Positions 15,220 to 23,006 of a stretch of 25,641 bases of DNA are shown one piece after another (the first letter of the stretch is position 1; each line of letters opens with the position of its first letter). The DNA is from Hydrogenothermaceae bacterium (GTDB taxonomy: Bacteria; Aquificota; Aquificia; Aquificales; Hydrogenothermaceae), in the NCBI GenBank assembly GCA_015490675.1, contig WFXI01000038.1:1-25641 (forward strand), given 5' to 3'. A program made the position numbers and the translations under genes. Under the pieces are notes generated by a model. It was not told the origin of the DNA. It saw only the letters and a program-made list of their open reading frames with translations, and did not search any database.

Positions 15220-15248
15220 AATATACCACAAATAAGTTATAATTTAAA
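15220..15248 (-). promoter_or_regulatory. candidate promoter for rpsB
   Basis: On the minus strand TTTAAA (15248-15243) and TATATT (15225-15220) are separated by 17 bases, predicting a start near 15213 and a leader of about 85 bases. The -35 box overlaps the -10 box (15238-15243) of the divergent pseudouridine synthase gene. Confidence 0.4.
15238..15243 (+). promoter_or_regulatory. -10 box of the pseudouridine synthase gene
   Basis: TATAAT ends 10 bases before the ATG at 15254, with a poor -35 (TTAGTA, 17 bases upstream). No ribosome site is present, so the message would start within a few bases of the ATG. Confidence 0.45.
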
Positions 15249-15253
15249 GTGCT

Positions 15254-16078
15254 ATGAAAAAACTATTTGTAGATAAACAAAAAAATCTGAAGGACTTTTT
15301 ATCAGAAAAATTAGATATATCTAAAAGTAAAGCAAAACAGCTAATAGACACAAAAAATGTCTTAGTAAATAGTAAAAGGATATGGATAGCAAACCATTTA
15401 TTAAATGTTGGTGATGTTGTAGAGGTTCCATACTTTGAAGATGAAAATAATTTCTTTAAATTTTCAGATAAGAATATAATTTACGAAGACGACTATATAC
15501 TTGCAGTTAACAAACCACCTTTTTACATTTCAGAGAACAAAAAAGGCTCAATTGAAGATTTACTTAGAAAAAAATTTGGTAAACCTATAAAAGCAATACA
15601 TAGAATAGATTTAGAAACCTCAGGAGTATTACTTTTTGCCAAAAACTACAAAATTTTTGAAAAATTTAAAAAACTTTGGGAGGATAAAAAAGTAAAGAAA
15701 TTATATATAGCAATATCTCATAACAAGGCTAATTTTAAGAAAAAAGTTATATCAATAAATATAGAGAATAAACCTGCAAAATCTACAGTTTATACACTCA
15801 AAACAACTCAAAATTACTCACTTTTTGAAATAGATATAAAAACAGGAAGAAAACATCAAATAAGAATACACTTATCAAAGACTGGTCATCCAATAGTCGG
15901 GGATAAAACATATGGATATAAAACTATAAAAGACCCTTTATTAAAAAGTGTAAAAAGACAGATGCTTCACGCAAAAAGCTTACAATTCATTCATCCATTT
16001 TTGCAGAAAAAAGTAAAAATAGAAGCTCCTTTATTTGAAGATTTTAAAATTTTGGCAAAAAAGCTTAATTTAAGTTAA
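15254..16078 (+). CDS. RluA-family pseudouridine synthase
   Basis: 274 aa. An N-terminal S4-like RNA-binding domain (FLSEKLDISKSKAKQLIDTKNVLVNSK is within residues 14-41) precedes the catalytic domain. The catalytic Asp is D119 in HRIDLETSGVLLFAK, the RluA/RluD motif. TGRKHQIRIHLSKTGHPIVGDKTYG is also conserved. It isomerises uridines in rRNA or tRNA; the target site cannot be named from sequence alone. The protein is somewhat shorter than RluD. It is the first gene of the plus-strand run to 21403. Confidence 0.88.
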   Translation: MKKLFVDKQKNLKDFLSEKLDISKSKAKQLIDTKNVLVNSKRIWIANHLLNVGDVVEVPYFEDENNFFKFSDKNIIYEDDYILAVNKPPFYISENKKGSIEDLLRKKFGKPIKAIHRIDLETSGVLLFAKNYKIFEKFKKLWEDKKVKKLYIAISHNKANFKKKVISINIENKPAKSTVYTLKTTQNYSLFEIDIKTGRKHQIRIHLSKTGHPIVGDKTYGYKTIKDPLLKSVKRQMLHAKSLQFIHPFLQKKVKIEAPLFEDFKILAKKLNLS

Positions 16079-16116
16079 AATTAGCTTTAGTTAGTAAAAA
16101 TATTGAGGTTTTTAGA

Positions 16117-16950
16117 TTGAAAATACATATAGCTCACAGCCCTGATTCCGACGATGCATTTATGTTTTATGCAATAAACGAAAAAAAGATAGACACTAAA
16201 GGTTATGAGTTTATCGATGTTTTAGCAGATATTGAAACTTTAAATAAAAAAGCCCTAGAGGGAGTTTACGAAGTTTCAGCTGTATCTATCCATGCTTTCC
16301 CTTACATAGCTGATAAATATGCACTTCTTTCTAGCGGTGCAAGTATGGGCGATAACTATGGTCCTATGGTAGTTTCTAAAGAAAATATTCCTGTAGAAAA
16401 ATTAAAAGAGGTAAAAATAGCAATTCCAGGAACTTTAACTTCTGCATTTTTAGCATTATCTTTATTTTTAGGAACTAATAAATTTAATTATGAAGTTGTT
16501 CCTTTTGACCAAATTATTCCTGCTGTAAAAGAAGGGAAATATGATGCTGGTTTAATAATACACGAAGGGCAATTAACATATAAAGATGAGGGCTTAAATT
16601 GTATTGTTGATTTAGGAAAATGGTGGTATGAGAAAACAGAAGGATTACCACTACCTCTTGGTGGAAATGTTATAAGAAAAGACCTTGGCGAAGAAGTTAT
16701 GAAAGATGTAAGTGAAATTTTAAGAGAAAGTATAAAATATTCCTTAGAGCATAGAGAAGAAGCAGTGGATTTTGCTATGAAATATGCCAGAGATTTGAAC
16801 AAAGAAAAGGCAGATAAATTTATTGGGATGTATGTAAATGAGCTAACAGTAGATTATGGGGACAGAGGTAGGCTAGCTATTGTTAAATTCTTACAGGAAG
16901 CAGAAGAAAAAGGATTTATTCCTAAAGTCCCTGAAATAAAATTTGTTTAG
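16117..16950 (+). CDS. MqnD/MqnA-like menaquinone biosynthesis family protein
   Basis: 277 aa with a type 2 periplasmic-binding fold but no signal peptide. The beginning IHIAHSPDSDDAFMFYAIN corresponds to the SPCPND-type N-terminus of MqnD, and DAGLIIHEGQLTY and LGGNVIRKDL are family-like. MqnD converts cyclic dehypoxanthine futalosine to 1,4-dihydroxy-6-naphthoate in the futalosine route to menaquinone. Some paralogues in this family are uncharacterised, and the D-S-D-D variant of the first motif leaves that open. The start is TTG 16117 with GAGG seven bases upstream; an in-frame ATG is not nearby. Confidence 0.65.
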   Translation: MKIHIAHSPDSDDAFMFYAINEKKIDTKGYEFIDVLADIETLNKKALEGVYEVSAVSIHAFPYIADKYALLSSGASMGDNYGPMVVSKENIPVEKLKEVKIAIPGTLTSAFLALSLFLGTNKFNYEVVPFDQIIPAVKEGKYDAGLIIHEGQLTYKDEGLNCIVDLGKWWYEKTEGLPLPLGGNVIRKDLGEEVMKDVSEILRESIKYSLEHREEAVDFAMKYARDLNKEKADKFIGMYVNELTVDYGDRGRLAIVKFLQEAEEKGFIPKVPEIKFV

Positions 16951-16961
16951 AGGTAAGAGAT

Positions 16962-17453
16962 ATGAAAATAATCTTACTTGATGACAACAAAGAAACTTAT
17001 GAAGTTTTAAATGAAGTAGCTAGCCTTAGTGAGTCAGAAATTATTTATTTTACAGATATTGAAGAAGCAAAAAAGTATATACAGGAAAATTCAGACATTG
17101 ATGGAATAATTTCAGAAGTTTATGTAGGTGGGAAACCTGCAGTTCAGATAGTTCACTTCATAAAAAAATTAGAACTTCAAATTCCTTTTATCATACTAAC
17201 AGAAAACATTTCTGATGAAGACAGAGAGTATTTTGAAAGCTTAGGTGTTAATCAAATAATGTCTAAACCTTTTAATCCTCTTGAGGTTTTATCAGAGGTT
17301 GTTGCATATTTAAAAGAATATAAAGGGGAAGATTATGTAAGGTCAAGATTAAAGGAAGATAAAAGTGATAGAAGTTCTTTAAAACTAGTAATTGAAAAGA
17401 TAATAGAATTTTTAAAGAATTTATTTTCTCGCAAGAAAAAAAATGGAGTTTAA
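16962..17453 (+). CDS. receiver-domain protein with Glu at the phosphorylation site
   Basis: 163 aa. Residues 1-120 form a CheY-like receiver: acidic pair D7-D8 (LLDDN), T80 (IILTEN) and K102 (MSKPFNP). The phosphoacceptor Asp is replaced by E52 in DGIISEVYVGG, which lines up with the usual D-L-x-L-L-D-V-x-M-P-G. Glu at this place often mimics the phosphorylated state. Residues 121-163 are a charged linker and basic helix (IEFLKNLFSRKKKNG), with no DNA-binding domain. It is probably a partner-binding protein that does not respond to a histidine kinase. It overlaps the toprim gene by 11 bases. Confidence 0.8.
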   Translation: MKIILLDDNKETYEVLNEVASLSESEIIYFTDIEEAKKYIQENSDIDGIISEVYVGGKPAVQIVHFIKKLELQIPFIILTENISDEDREYFESLGVNQIMSKPFNPLEVLSEVVAYLKEYKGEDYVRSRLKEDKSDRSSLKLVIEKIIEFLKNLFSRKKKNGV

Positions 17454-17802
17454 CTCTTTTAAAGACTGGATTGATAAACTTGTAAATATTTCGAAAGAAG
17501 AAAGCACATATATAGTAGTTGAAGGGAAAAATGATGTAAAAAAACTTAGTTTATATGGAGTTGAAAATATTTATCCAATAAAAGGTAAAAAATTCTACGA
17601 CATTGTAGAAGAATTAGAGTTTGCAAATTTATGTGTTTTACTTATGGATTTAGATAAACAAGGAGAGAAAATATTTTCAAAATTAAAATTTTTACTGCAA
17701 AGAGAAGGAATTCCTGTAGATGTATCCTTTAGAGAATATTTAAAGAATTTCCCTTATGAAGAAATAGAGAACTTGCCTGATATAAAGGAGAATTTACTAT
17801 GA
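17443..17802 (+). CDS. small stand-alone toprim-domain protein
   Basis: 119 aa that are almost entirely one toprim domain. The catalytic Glu is in YIVVEGKNDVKKL and the metal-binding D-x-D is in LLMDLDKQGEKI. GIPVDVSFREYLKNF at the end resembles archaeal UPF0292/COG1658 proteins. Related domains occur in RNase M5 and DnaG-type primases, so a role in RNA or DNA cleavage is possible but not shown. Translation starts inside the end of the receiver gene without its own ribosome site, so it is likely coupled, and it overlaps the next gene by four bases (ATGA). Confidence 0.75.
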   Translation: MEFNSFKDWIDKLVNISKEESTYIVVEGKNDVKKLSLYGVENIYPIKGKKFYDIVEELEFANLCVLLMDLDKQGEKIFSKLKFLLQREGIPVDVSFREYLKNFPYEEIENLPDIKENLL

Positions 17803-18305
17803 AAACATTAAAAGCTTTATTCGTTGGAGTGTTAGCATTTGCAACAAGTTCTTTTGCTGTTGATGGTTTTGAGGTTTATAAAAAATACTGTTCCTCTTGC
17901 CACTTATCTGAAATTACTATGGAAAAAATGAAAGAAATTGAAAGTATGGTAAAAGCAGGAAAGAAACCACCTATTAAAGCACCACCTTTTCCAGAAGTGT
18001 CTGCAAGAATAAAGTATTTCTATCCAAAGAAAGAAGATTTTGTAAAATTCGTGGTTGATTATATTACTAACCCTTCTGCAGAAAAGGCAAAATGTTTACC
18101 TATGGCATTAAAGAAATTTGGAGTAATGCCACCTATTGGTAAAAATATGACAGAAGAAGAAAAATTAGCCGTTGCAAGCTGGCTTTATGATAATTACAAC
18201 AAAAAATGGGAAGAATTTCCTATGGGAAAAATGAAAATGATGGATATGAAAATGCATCATTGTGATAAAAATTGTGGTTGCAAACATAAACAGAGAGAGG
18301 AATAA
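17799..18305 (+). CDS. monoheme cytochrome c with metal-binding-like tail
   Basis: 168 aa. A signal peptide (residues 1-20, ending SSFA) precedes one heme motif, CSSCH (31-35). GVMPPIGKNMTEEEKLAVASWL is a typical cytochrome c C-terminal helix, with a Met available as axial ligand. After it comes an unusual tail rich in Met, His and Cys (MGKMKMMDMKMHHCDKNCGC), suggesting binding of copper or another soft metal. It is periplasmic. The ATGA overlap with the toprim gene implies coupled translation of a cytosolic and an exported protein. Confidence 0.85.
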   Translation: MKTLKALFVGVLAFATSSFAVDGFEVYKKYCSSCHLSEITMEKMKEIESMVKAGKKPPIKAPPFPEVSARIKYFYPKKEDFVKFVVDYITNPSAEKAKCLPMALKKFGVMPPIGKNMTEEEKLAVASWLYDNYNKKWEEFPMGKMKMMDMKMHHCDKNCGCKHKQREE

Positions 18306-18310
18306 GCTTA

Positions 18311-19069
18311 ATGCTTGCAAAGAGAATTATTCCCTGTCTTGATGTTAATAAAGGTAGGGTTGTAAAAGGGGTTAACTTTGTTAATTTGATAGATGCTGGT
18401 GATCCTGTTGAGGCTGCGAAGGCTTATGATGAAGCAGGAGCAGATGAGCTTGTGTTCTTAGATATAACAGCTTCTGCAGAAGACAGGGACATTATACTAG
18501 ATGTTGTAAAAGAAACTGCTGAAACTGTATTTATGCCTTTAACAGTTGGTGGAGGAGTTAGAAGTCTAGAGGATATTAGAAAACTTTTAGAAAGTGGAGC
18601 AGATAAAGTTTCTATAAATTCTGCAGCGGTAAAAAATCCACAGCTTGTAAAAGATGCTGCAATTAGATTTGGCTCATCTACCATCGTAGTTGCAATTGAT
18701 GCAAAGAGAAAAGAAAACGGTGGCTGGGAAGTTTATATAAACGGAGGTAGAACACCTACAGGAAAGGATGCGATAGAATGGGCAAAAATGGTTGAAGACC
18801 TTGGAGCTGGTGAAATTTTGCTAACATCTATGGATAAAGATGGAACAAAATCTGGATACGATATAGAGCTTACAAGAGCTATAAGCGAAGCTGTTTCTAT
18901 TCCTGTAATAGCCTCTGGTGGTGCAGGAAGTAAAGAGCATTTCTACGAAGCTTTTACAGAAGGAAAAGCTGATGCAGCACTTGCAGCATCATTGTTTCAT
19001 TTCAAAGAGCTAACAATAGAAGAAGTAAAACTATATCTAAAAGAAAAAAATATTACTGTAAGAATATAG
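18311..19069 (+). CDS. hisF: imidazole glycerol phosphate synthase cyclase subunit
   Basis: 252 aa, full length. The catalytic residues D11 (PCLDVNKGRVVKG) and D130 (VVAIDAKR) are both present at the canonical numbers. LTVGGGVRSLEDI, LTSMDKDGTKSGYD and VIASGGAGS are phosphate-binding and family motifs of the TIM barrel. With HisH it makes imidazole glycerol phosphate and AICAR in histidine synthesis. HisH is not adjacent, which is common in scattered his genes. GAGG precedes the ATG. Confidence 0.97.
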   Translation: MLAKRIIPCLDVNKGRVVKGVNFVNLIDAGDPVEAAKAYDEAGADELVFLDITASAEDRDIILDVVKETAETVFMPLTVGGGVRSLEDIRKLLESGADKVSINSAAVKNPQLVKDAAIRFGSSTIVVAIDAKRKENGGWEVYINGGRTPTGKDAIEWAKMVEDLGAGEILLTSMDKDGTKSGYDIELTRAISEAVSIPVIASGGAGSKEHFYEAFTEGKADAALAASLFHFKELTIEEVKLYLKEKNITVRI

Positions 19070-19079
19070 GAGGGCTGGA

Positions 19080-20423
19080 TTGAGATTAAGACTGTTTTTA
19101 TTATTACTAATAATTATTGCTATTGGTGGTGGATACTCTTACTATAAAGGAATAATAGATTTTACGAAACCTGAAATCTCATTTAATAAAAAACCTCAAT
19201 ATATTGGTGCAAGAAAAGAAATATCTTTTAAAGTATCTGATAACAATCCAGGAATAAAATCAGTGGAAGTGTTTATTTTACAAAACAACAAAAATATAAA
19301 ACTGCTAGAAGATAAAAACATTCCAGAAGGAATAAACTCAAAAGAGTATACTTTTGAGATAAAAGCAAGAAAACTTGGTTTAAGGGAAGGAAAAGCTAAA
19401 TTACTTTTTGTTGCTAAAGATGGTTCTCTGCTCTCTAACACTCAAAAAATAGAGCTAAATGTAGAAGTAGACTTAACACCACCTACTTTAAGTGTTTTAT
19501 CTTCTCCTGCTTCTATAATGAATGGTGGAACAGGATTTGTATTTTTTAGAGTTTCTAAAGATATAGAAAAAACAGGAGTTAAAGTTGGTGAATTAGATTT
19601 TAACTGCTTTAATGGAATGTTTAAAAATCCATCTATTTATGGATGTGCTTTTCCTTACCCTTACTGGTGGAATAAGAAAAAACCAATTATTGTTTATGCA
19701 GTGGATAGAGCAGGGAATAGGGCTAGTCATTCGTTAATATATTTCTTTAAAAGAAAAAGATATAAAAGAAGCGTAATTAACCTGTCAGATAGTTTTATAG
19801 AAACAAAAGTTAAACCTTTAGCTGAAGAGGATGGCTTTGAATCAAATGACCCTATAGAACTTTTCAAGTATGTAAACAAAACTTTAAGAAAGAAAAATGA
19901 AGATTTTATTCATAGTATCACAAAAAAGGTTTCAATAAACAAACCATTATTTAAAGGAGCATTTAAACAACTAAAAAATTCTAAAATGCTTGGAGGATTT
20001 GCAGATTACAGAAAGTATAAATATAAAGGCAAAATAATAAAAGGTGCAGATGCATATCATAAAGGAATGGATTTTGCTTCTATAAAGAATGCTCCTGTTG
20101 GTGCTGCCAATAATGGGGTTGTTGTTTATGCTGGTTATCTAGGTATATATGGAAACACTGTAATTATAGAGCACGGAATGGGAATATTTAGTATATACTC
20201 TCATTTAGCAGAATTTAAAGTAAAGGAAGGTGATAGAGTCTCTAAAGGAACAATTATTGGGCTTACAGATACTACAGGTCTTGCTGTTGGAGACCACTTA
20301 CATTTTGGAGTGATAGTTCAAGGAGTAGAAGTTCATCCAATAGAATGGCTTGATAGAAAATGGATAAAAACAAGGTTCGAAAAAGAATATAATAAGGTAA
20401 ACAAATTATACGGAGGTAAGTAG
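19080..20423 (+). CDS. membrane-anchored M23 metallopeptidase
   Basis: 447 aa. One N-terminal helix (residues 3-18) anchors a periplasmic protein. Residues about 30-220 are beta-rich Ig-like regions (DGSLLSNTQKIELNV, YAVDRAGNRASHS), and the LytM/M23 domain is at 300-430: H327 and D331 (AYHKGMDFAS), H375 (YSHLAEF) and H406-x-H408 (GDHLHFG). All zinc ligands are present, so it should cleave peptidoglycan cross-bridges. The start is TTG 19080 with GGAGGG upstream, 10 bases after hisF. Confidence 0.9.
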   Translation: MRLRLFLLLLIIIAIGGGYSYYKGIIDFTKPEISFNKKPQYIGARKEISFKVSDNNPGIKSVEVFILQNNKNIKLLEDKNIPEGINSKEYTFEIKARKLGLREGKAKLLFVAKDGSLLSNTQKIELNVEVDLTPPTLSVLSSPASIMNGGTGFVFFRVSKDIEKTGVKVGELDFNCFNGMFKNPSIYGCAFPYPYWWNKKKPIIVYAVDRAGNRASHSLIYFFKRKRYKRSVINLSDSFIETKVKPLAEEDGFESNDPIELFKYVNKTLRKKNEDFIHSITKKVSINKPLFKGAFKQLKNSKMLGGFADYRKYKYKGKIIKGADAYHKGMDFASIKNAPVGAANNGVVVYAGYLGIYGNTVIIEHGMGIFSIYSHLAEFKVKEGDRVSKGTIIGLTDTTGLAVGDHLHFGVIVQGVEVHPIEWLDRKWIKTRFEKEYNKVNKLYGGK

Positions 20424-21080
20424 ATGAAATTTTTCATAGACACAGCTAATATTGAAGAAATTAGAGAAGCAAACTCTTTAAAAATACTAGATGGAGTTAC
20501 AACAAATCCTACATTAATTGCAAAAACTGGAAGACCTTTTATGGAAGTTGTCAAAGAAATCTTAGCAGAAATTCCTGATAAACCAGTTAGCTTAGAGGTT
20601 GCCAGTACAGACTTTGAAGGAATGGTAAGAGAAGGGGAAATGCTAGCAGAGCTTGGAAGCAATGTTGTTATTAAAATACCTATGACTGTAGAAGGATTAA
20701 AAGCTGTAAAGCACTTTGAGTATAAAGGTATAAAAACAAATGTAACTCTTATTTTTTCACCTGCACAGGCTCTACTTGCAATGAAAGCAGGAGCATCTTA
20801 CATATCACCTTTTGTAGGAAGATTAGACGATATTAGCCATACAGGATTAGATTTAATTGCTGACATAAAAACAATTAGAGATAATTATGACTTTGATACA
20901 GAAATCATTGTTGCATCAGTAAGACACCCTCTACATGTAATTGAATCTGCAGTTATTGGAGCAGATATTGCAACAATTCCTTACAAAGTAATAGCTCAAC
21001 TTGCGAAACATCCATTAACGGATATAGGTCTTGAAAGATTTTTAAAAGACTGGGAAAATGTTCCAGAAAAACCTTTTTAA
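20424..21080 (+). CDS. tal: transaldolase (short, TalB-like type 3B / FSA group)
   Basis: 218 aa, the length of the short transaldolase subfamily. FIDTANIEEI, DGVTTNPTLIAK, VVIKIPMT (Schiff-base Lys K84), NVTLIFSPAQALLA, ISPFVGRLDD and TEIIVASVRHP are all diagnostic. It transfers a dihydroxyacetone unit in the non-oxidative pentose phosphate pathway; fructose-6-phosphate aldolase activity is the alternative in this group. GGAGGT precedes the ATG and it starts directly after the M23 gene. Confidence 0.95.
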   Translation: MKFFIDTANIEEIREANSLKILDGVTTNPTLIAKTGRPFMEVVKEILAEIPDKPVSLEVASTDFEGMVREGEMLAELGSNVVIKIPMTVEGLKAVKHFEYKGIKTNVTLIFSPAQALLAMKAGASYISPFVGRLDDISHTGLDLIADIKTIRDNYDFDTEIIVASVRHPLHVIESAVIGADIATIPYKVIAQLAKHPLTDIGLERFLKDWENVPEKPF

Positions 21081-21087
21081 AATAAAA

Positions 21088-21103
21088 GGGGCTTCATTGC
21101 CCC
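21088..21103 (+). terminator. hairpin after transaldolase
   Basis: GGGGC-TTCATT-GCCCC gives a five-pair G-C stem eight bases after the tal stop codon and 13 bases before the next ATG. No T-run follows, so it may act as an mRNA processing or attenuation element rather than a full terminator. Confidence 0.4.
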
Positions 21104-21115
21104 CTGTTAAAAACA

Positions 21116-21403
21116 ATGAAATACAGAAAAAAGGGAATAAAAAAAGAACATCACATTATAGAAGATGGAGAAGAAGCTTTAGAAGAATTAGTTAAAAAAG
21201 GGTTAGTAAAATCAATTATCCCCGGAAGAATAAAAACAACACCAAAAGGAAGACCTGGAAAGGTTAGATTAACCTATCAATATGATACAGAGGCAGGAGC
21301 AAAACTACTACTAAAAAAAGGTTCTACAGTTCAAGAAGTTTTCGTTATAACTGACAAAAGAGAAGAATTAAGAGAATTTATTCAGGCAAACTATAAAACA
21401 TAA
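21116..21403 (+). CDS. DUF2103-like small protein
   Basis: 95 aa, basic and soluble. The segments KKEHHIIEDGEEALEELV, KSIIPGRIKTTPKGRPGKV and KKGSTVQEVFVIT match my recollection of cyanobacterial and other DUF2103 proteins (conserved HxIx near the start, TPG-type turn, then G-K-T-V-Q-E-V-F-V-V). Function unknown; metal binding has been proposed for the family. There is no ribosome site before the ATG, only the hairpin. Its end overlaps the convergent membrane-protein gene by 13 bases. Confidence 0.65.
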   Translation: MKYRKKGIKKEHHIIEDGEEALEELVKKGLVKSIIPGRIKTTPKGRPGKVRLTYQYDTEAGAKLLLKKGSTVQEVFVITDKREELREFIQANYKT

Positions 21404-22551
21404 AGTCTATAAAAATCAATTAAAAATCCAAATATAACAATAAATAAAATAGTTATGTAAACTAAACTTGAAATAGTGTTACCAAACATAAAATCTAAAA
21501 CTAGAAAAGTAATATACCCAGCTAAAGCAACTATATAAAGTTTTTCTGCTTTATTCCTAGAAATAACACCCTTTACATTTGGAATTTGCTTCATAGCTTG
21601 AGCTTTTTTGATGTAAACCAAATTCCATATAATTCTCGGAGATAAATGAACCATTCCTCCTATTATTGTAAATACTGCAAAACCGTAAACCATAAAATCT
21701 ATATGGTAAGGTATAAGTTCAAACTTGTTAGAAATACTTATTATATGAGCAATTACTAAACCAACAATTAATAATATTTGACCTGTTAGGAAAAATTTAA
21801 TTTGATAAGGAATCCCATGTAATTTTAATTGAGGCTTTATACTATCATAAAACACAAATTTCAAAAATAGGATTATGAAAGCAAGTTCTATTAAAGCAAA
21901 CCCGCTTACTAATTTATAATTTCCAAAGTAAAATCCTGTTAAAACTCCTAGAATTATTATCTGATGAAGATAGACAGATAAACTTAAAAATAACTTCGCA
22001 ACTTTTGTCTCTCCTAACTGCCTCATATATATCATAGGTATCCATGCAGTTTGAACTCCTAAAACAGCATTAACCATAACTCCAATTGTAAATGTATGGA
22101 TTGCTATTTGAAGAGAAAATTGAGGATTTTTTACAGATAAAAGTAAAAATACAGCAGATAAAACCATAAAAATATTCGCAAAAACTAAAAACTTAACAGT
22201 TAAAGGTTTTAAATTCTTTATAACAAAAGCTAGATGTATAACTGTTAAAAGAGAAATTGCCACTATAAAAAAAGATGATTTTTCAAAGTCATTTATGTAA
22301 AGATAATAAAGATTTAAAACAGACAAAACAAAAACTATATAGCCTATCCATTCAGAATGTAATTTTTGTTGTTGTGAATTTGGAATAATTTGGTAAAAAG
22401 CTCCTAATATAGTAGGTAAAATAAAGCCAAATACTGCCAGTTTGCCATAATGAGTAAAATCCAAAGAGGTTGCTTTTAATACTAAAGATAAGAACAGTCC
22501 TACAAGAGCAAGAAGGAAAAATAATAAACTTACTTTAGAAACATAAAACAT
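21391..22551 (-). CDS. multi-helix membrane protein resembling heme-copper oxidase subunit I / NnrS
   Basis: 386 aa with about twelve hydrophobic helices. HYGKLAVFGFILPTILGAFY (H34) recalls the heme-ligand helix of CcoN and NnrS proteins; further membrane His are H152 (IHTFTIGVMVNAVLG) and H196, with others near residues 265-300 (YHIDFMVYGF, GGMVHLSP). The full six-His oxidase set is not clearly conserved, so proton-pumping activity is doubtful; heme or copper binding is possible. It is preceded by a CopD-like gene with a one-base stop/start overlap (TAATG), so the two are probably expressed together. Confidence 0.55.
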   Translation of the reverse strand: MFYVSKVSLLFFLLALVGLFLSLVLKATSLDFTHYGKLAVFGFILPTILGAFYQIIPNSQQQKLHSEWIGYIVFVLSVLNLYYLYINDFEKSSFFIVAISLLTVIHLAFVIKNLKPLTVKFLVFANIFMVLSAVFLLLSVKNPQFSLQIAIHTFTIGVMVNAVLGVQTAWIPMIYMRQLGETKVAKLFLSLSVYLHQIIILGVLTGFYFGNYKLVSGFALIELAFIILFLKFVFYDSIKPQLKLHGIPYQIKFFLTGQILLIVGLVIAHIISISNKFELIPYHIDFMVYGFAVFTIIGGMVHLSPRIIWNLVYIKKAQAMKQIPNVKGVISRNKAEKLYIVALAGYITFLVLDFMFGNTISSLVYITILFIVIFGFLIDFYRLYVL

Positions 22552-23006
22552 TATTCACCACCAAATCTTAATTTAACTGCTAAAAATATTATAATTAAAC
22601 CGATTATTAAATTTATAACTCCTACAATTCTGGTTATAAACTTTATTTTTTTAGACAAATTTGCCCTAGGACCTAAGTAAAAATCGTGAAAAACTGCTAA
22701 AATTACAGTTAACAGGAAAAAAAACAATTTTTCTTTTAAGATAATTGCATATCCTAAATTACTTTTCATTAATGAAAAAAAATCTATTCCTGTAATATTA
22801 ACAGCATTTAAAGCACCTGTTATAAACAAAACAGGGAGACCTATAACTGTTCCAACTATGCTATATCTTTTTCCAACTTCTTGGAATATCTTTGTGCTTA
22901 AAGGAAGTTTTTTTACATAGGGAGACAAAACTATTGCCATAAAAAGCATTCCCCCTATCCATAAAGAAGCAAAGACTATATGAATAAATAAAATAAATTC
23001 TTTCAT
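22551..23006 (-). CDS. CopD-like four-helix membrane protein
   Basis: 151 aa with four hydrophobic helices. FIHIVFASLWIGGMLFMA (His9 near the start) and VFHDFYLGPRA with a His after helix 3 are typical of CopD/HemJ-like domain proteins that may bind heme b or copper. It overlaps agmatine deiminase by four bases (ATGA) and the next gene by one, so it lies within a tight operon. The specific function is unknown. Confidence 0.6.
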   Translation of the reverse strand: MKEFILFIHIVFASLWIGGMLFMAIVLSPYVKKLPLSTKIFQEVGKRYSIVGTVIGLPVLFITGALNAVNITGIDFFSLMKSNLGYAIILKEKLFFFLLTVILAVFHDFYLGPRANLSKKIKFITRIVGVINLIIGLIIIFLAVKLRFGGE

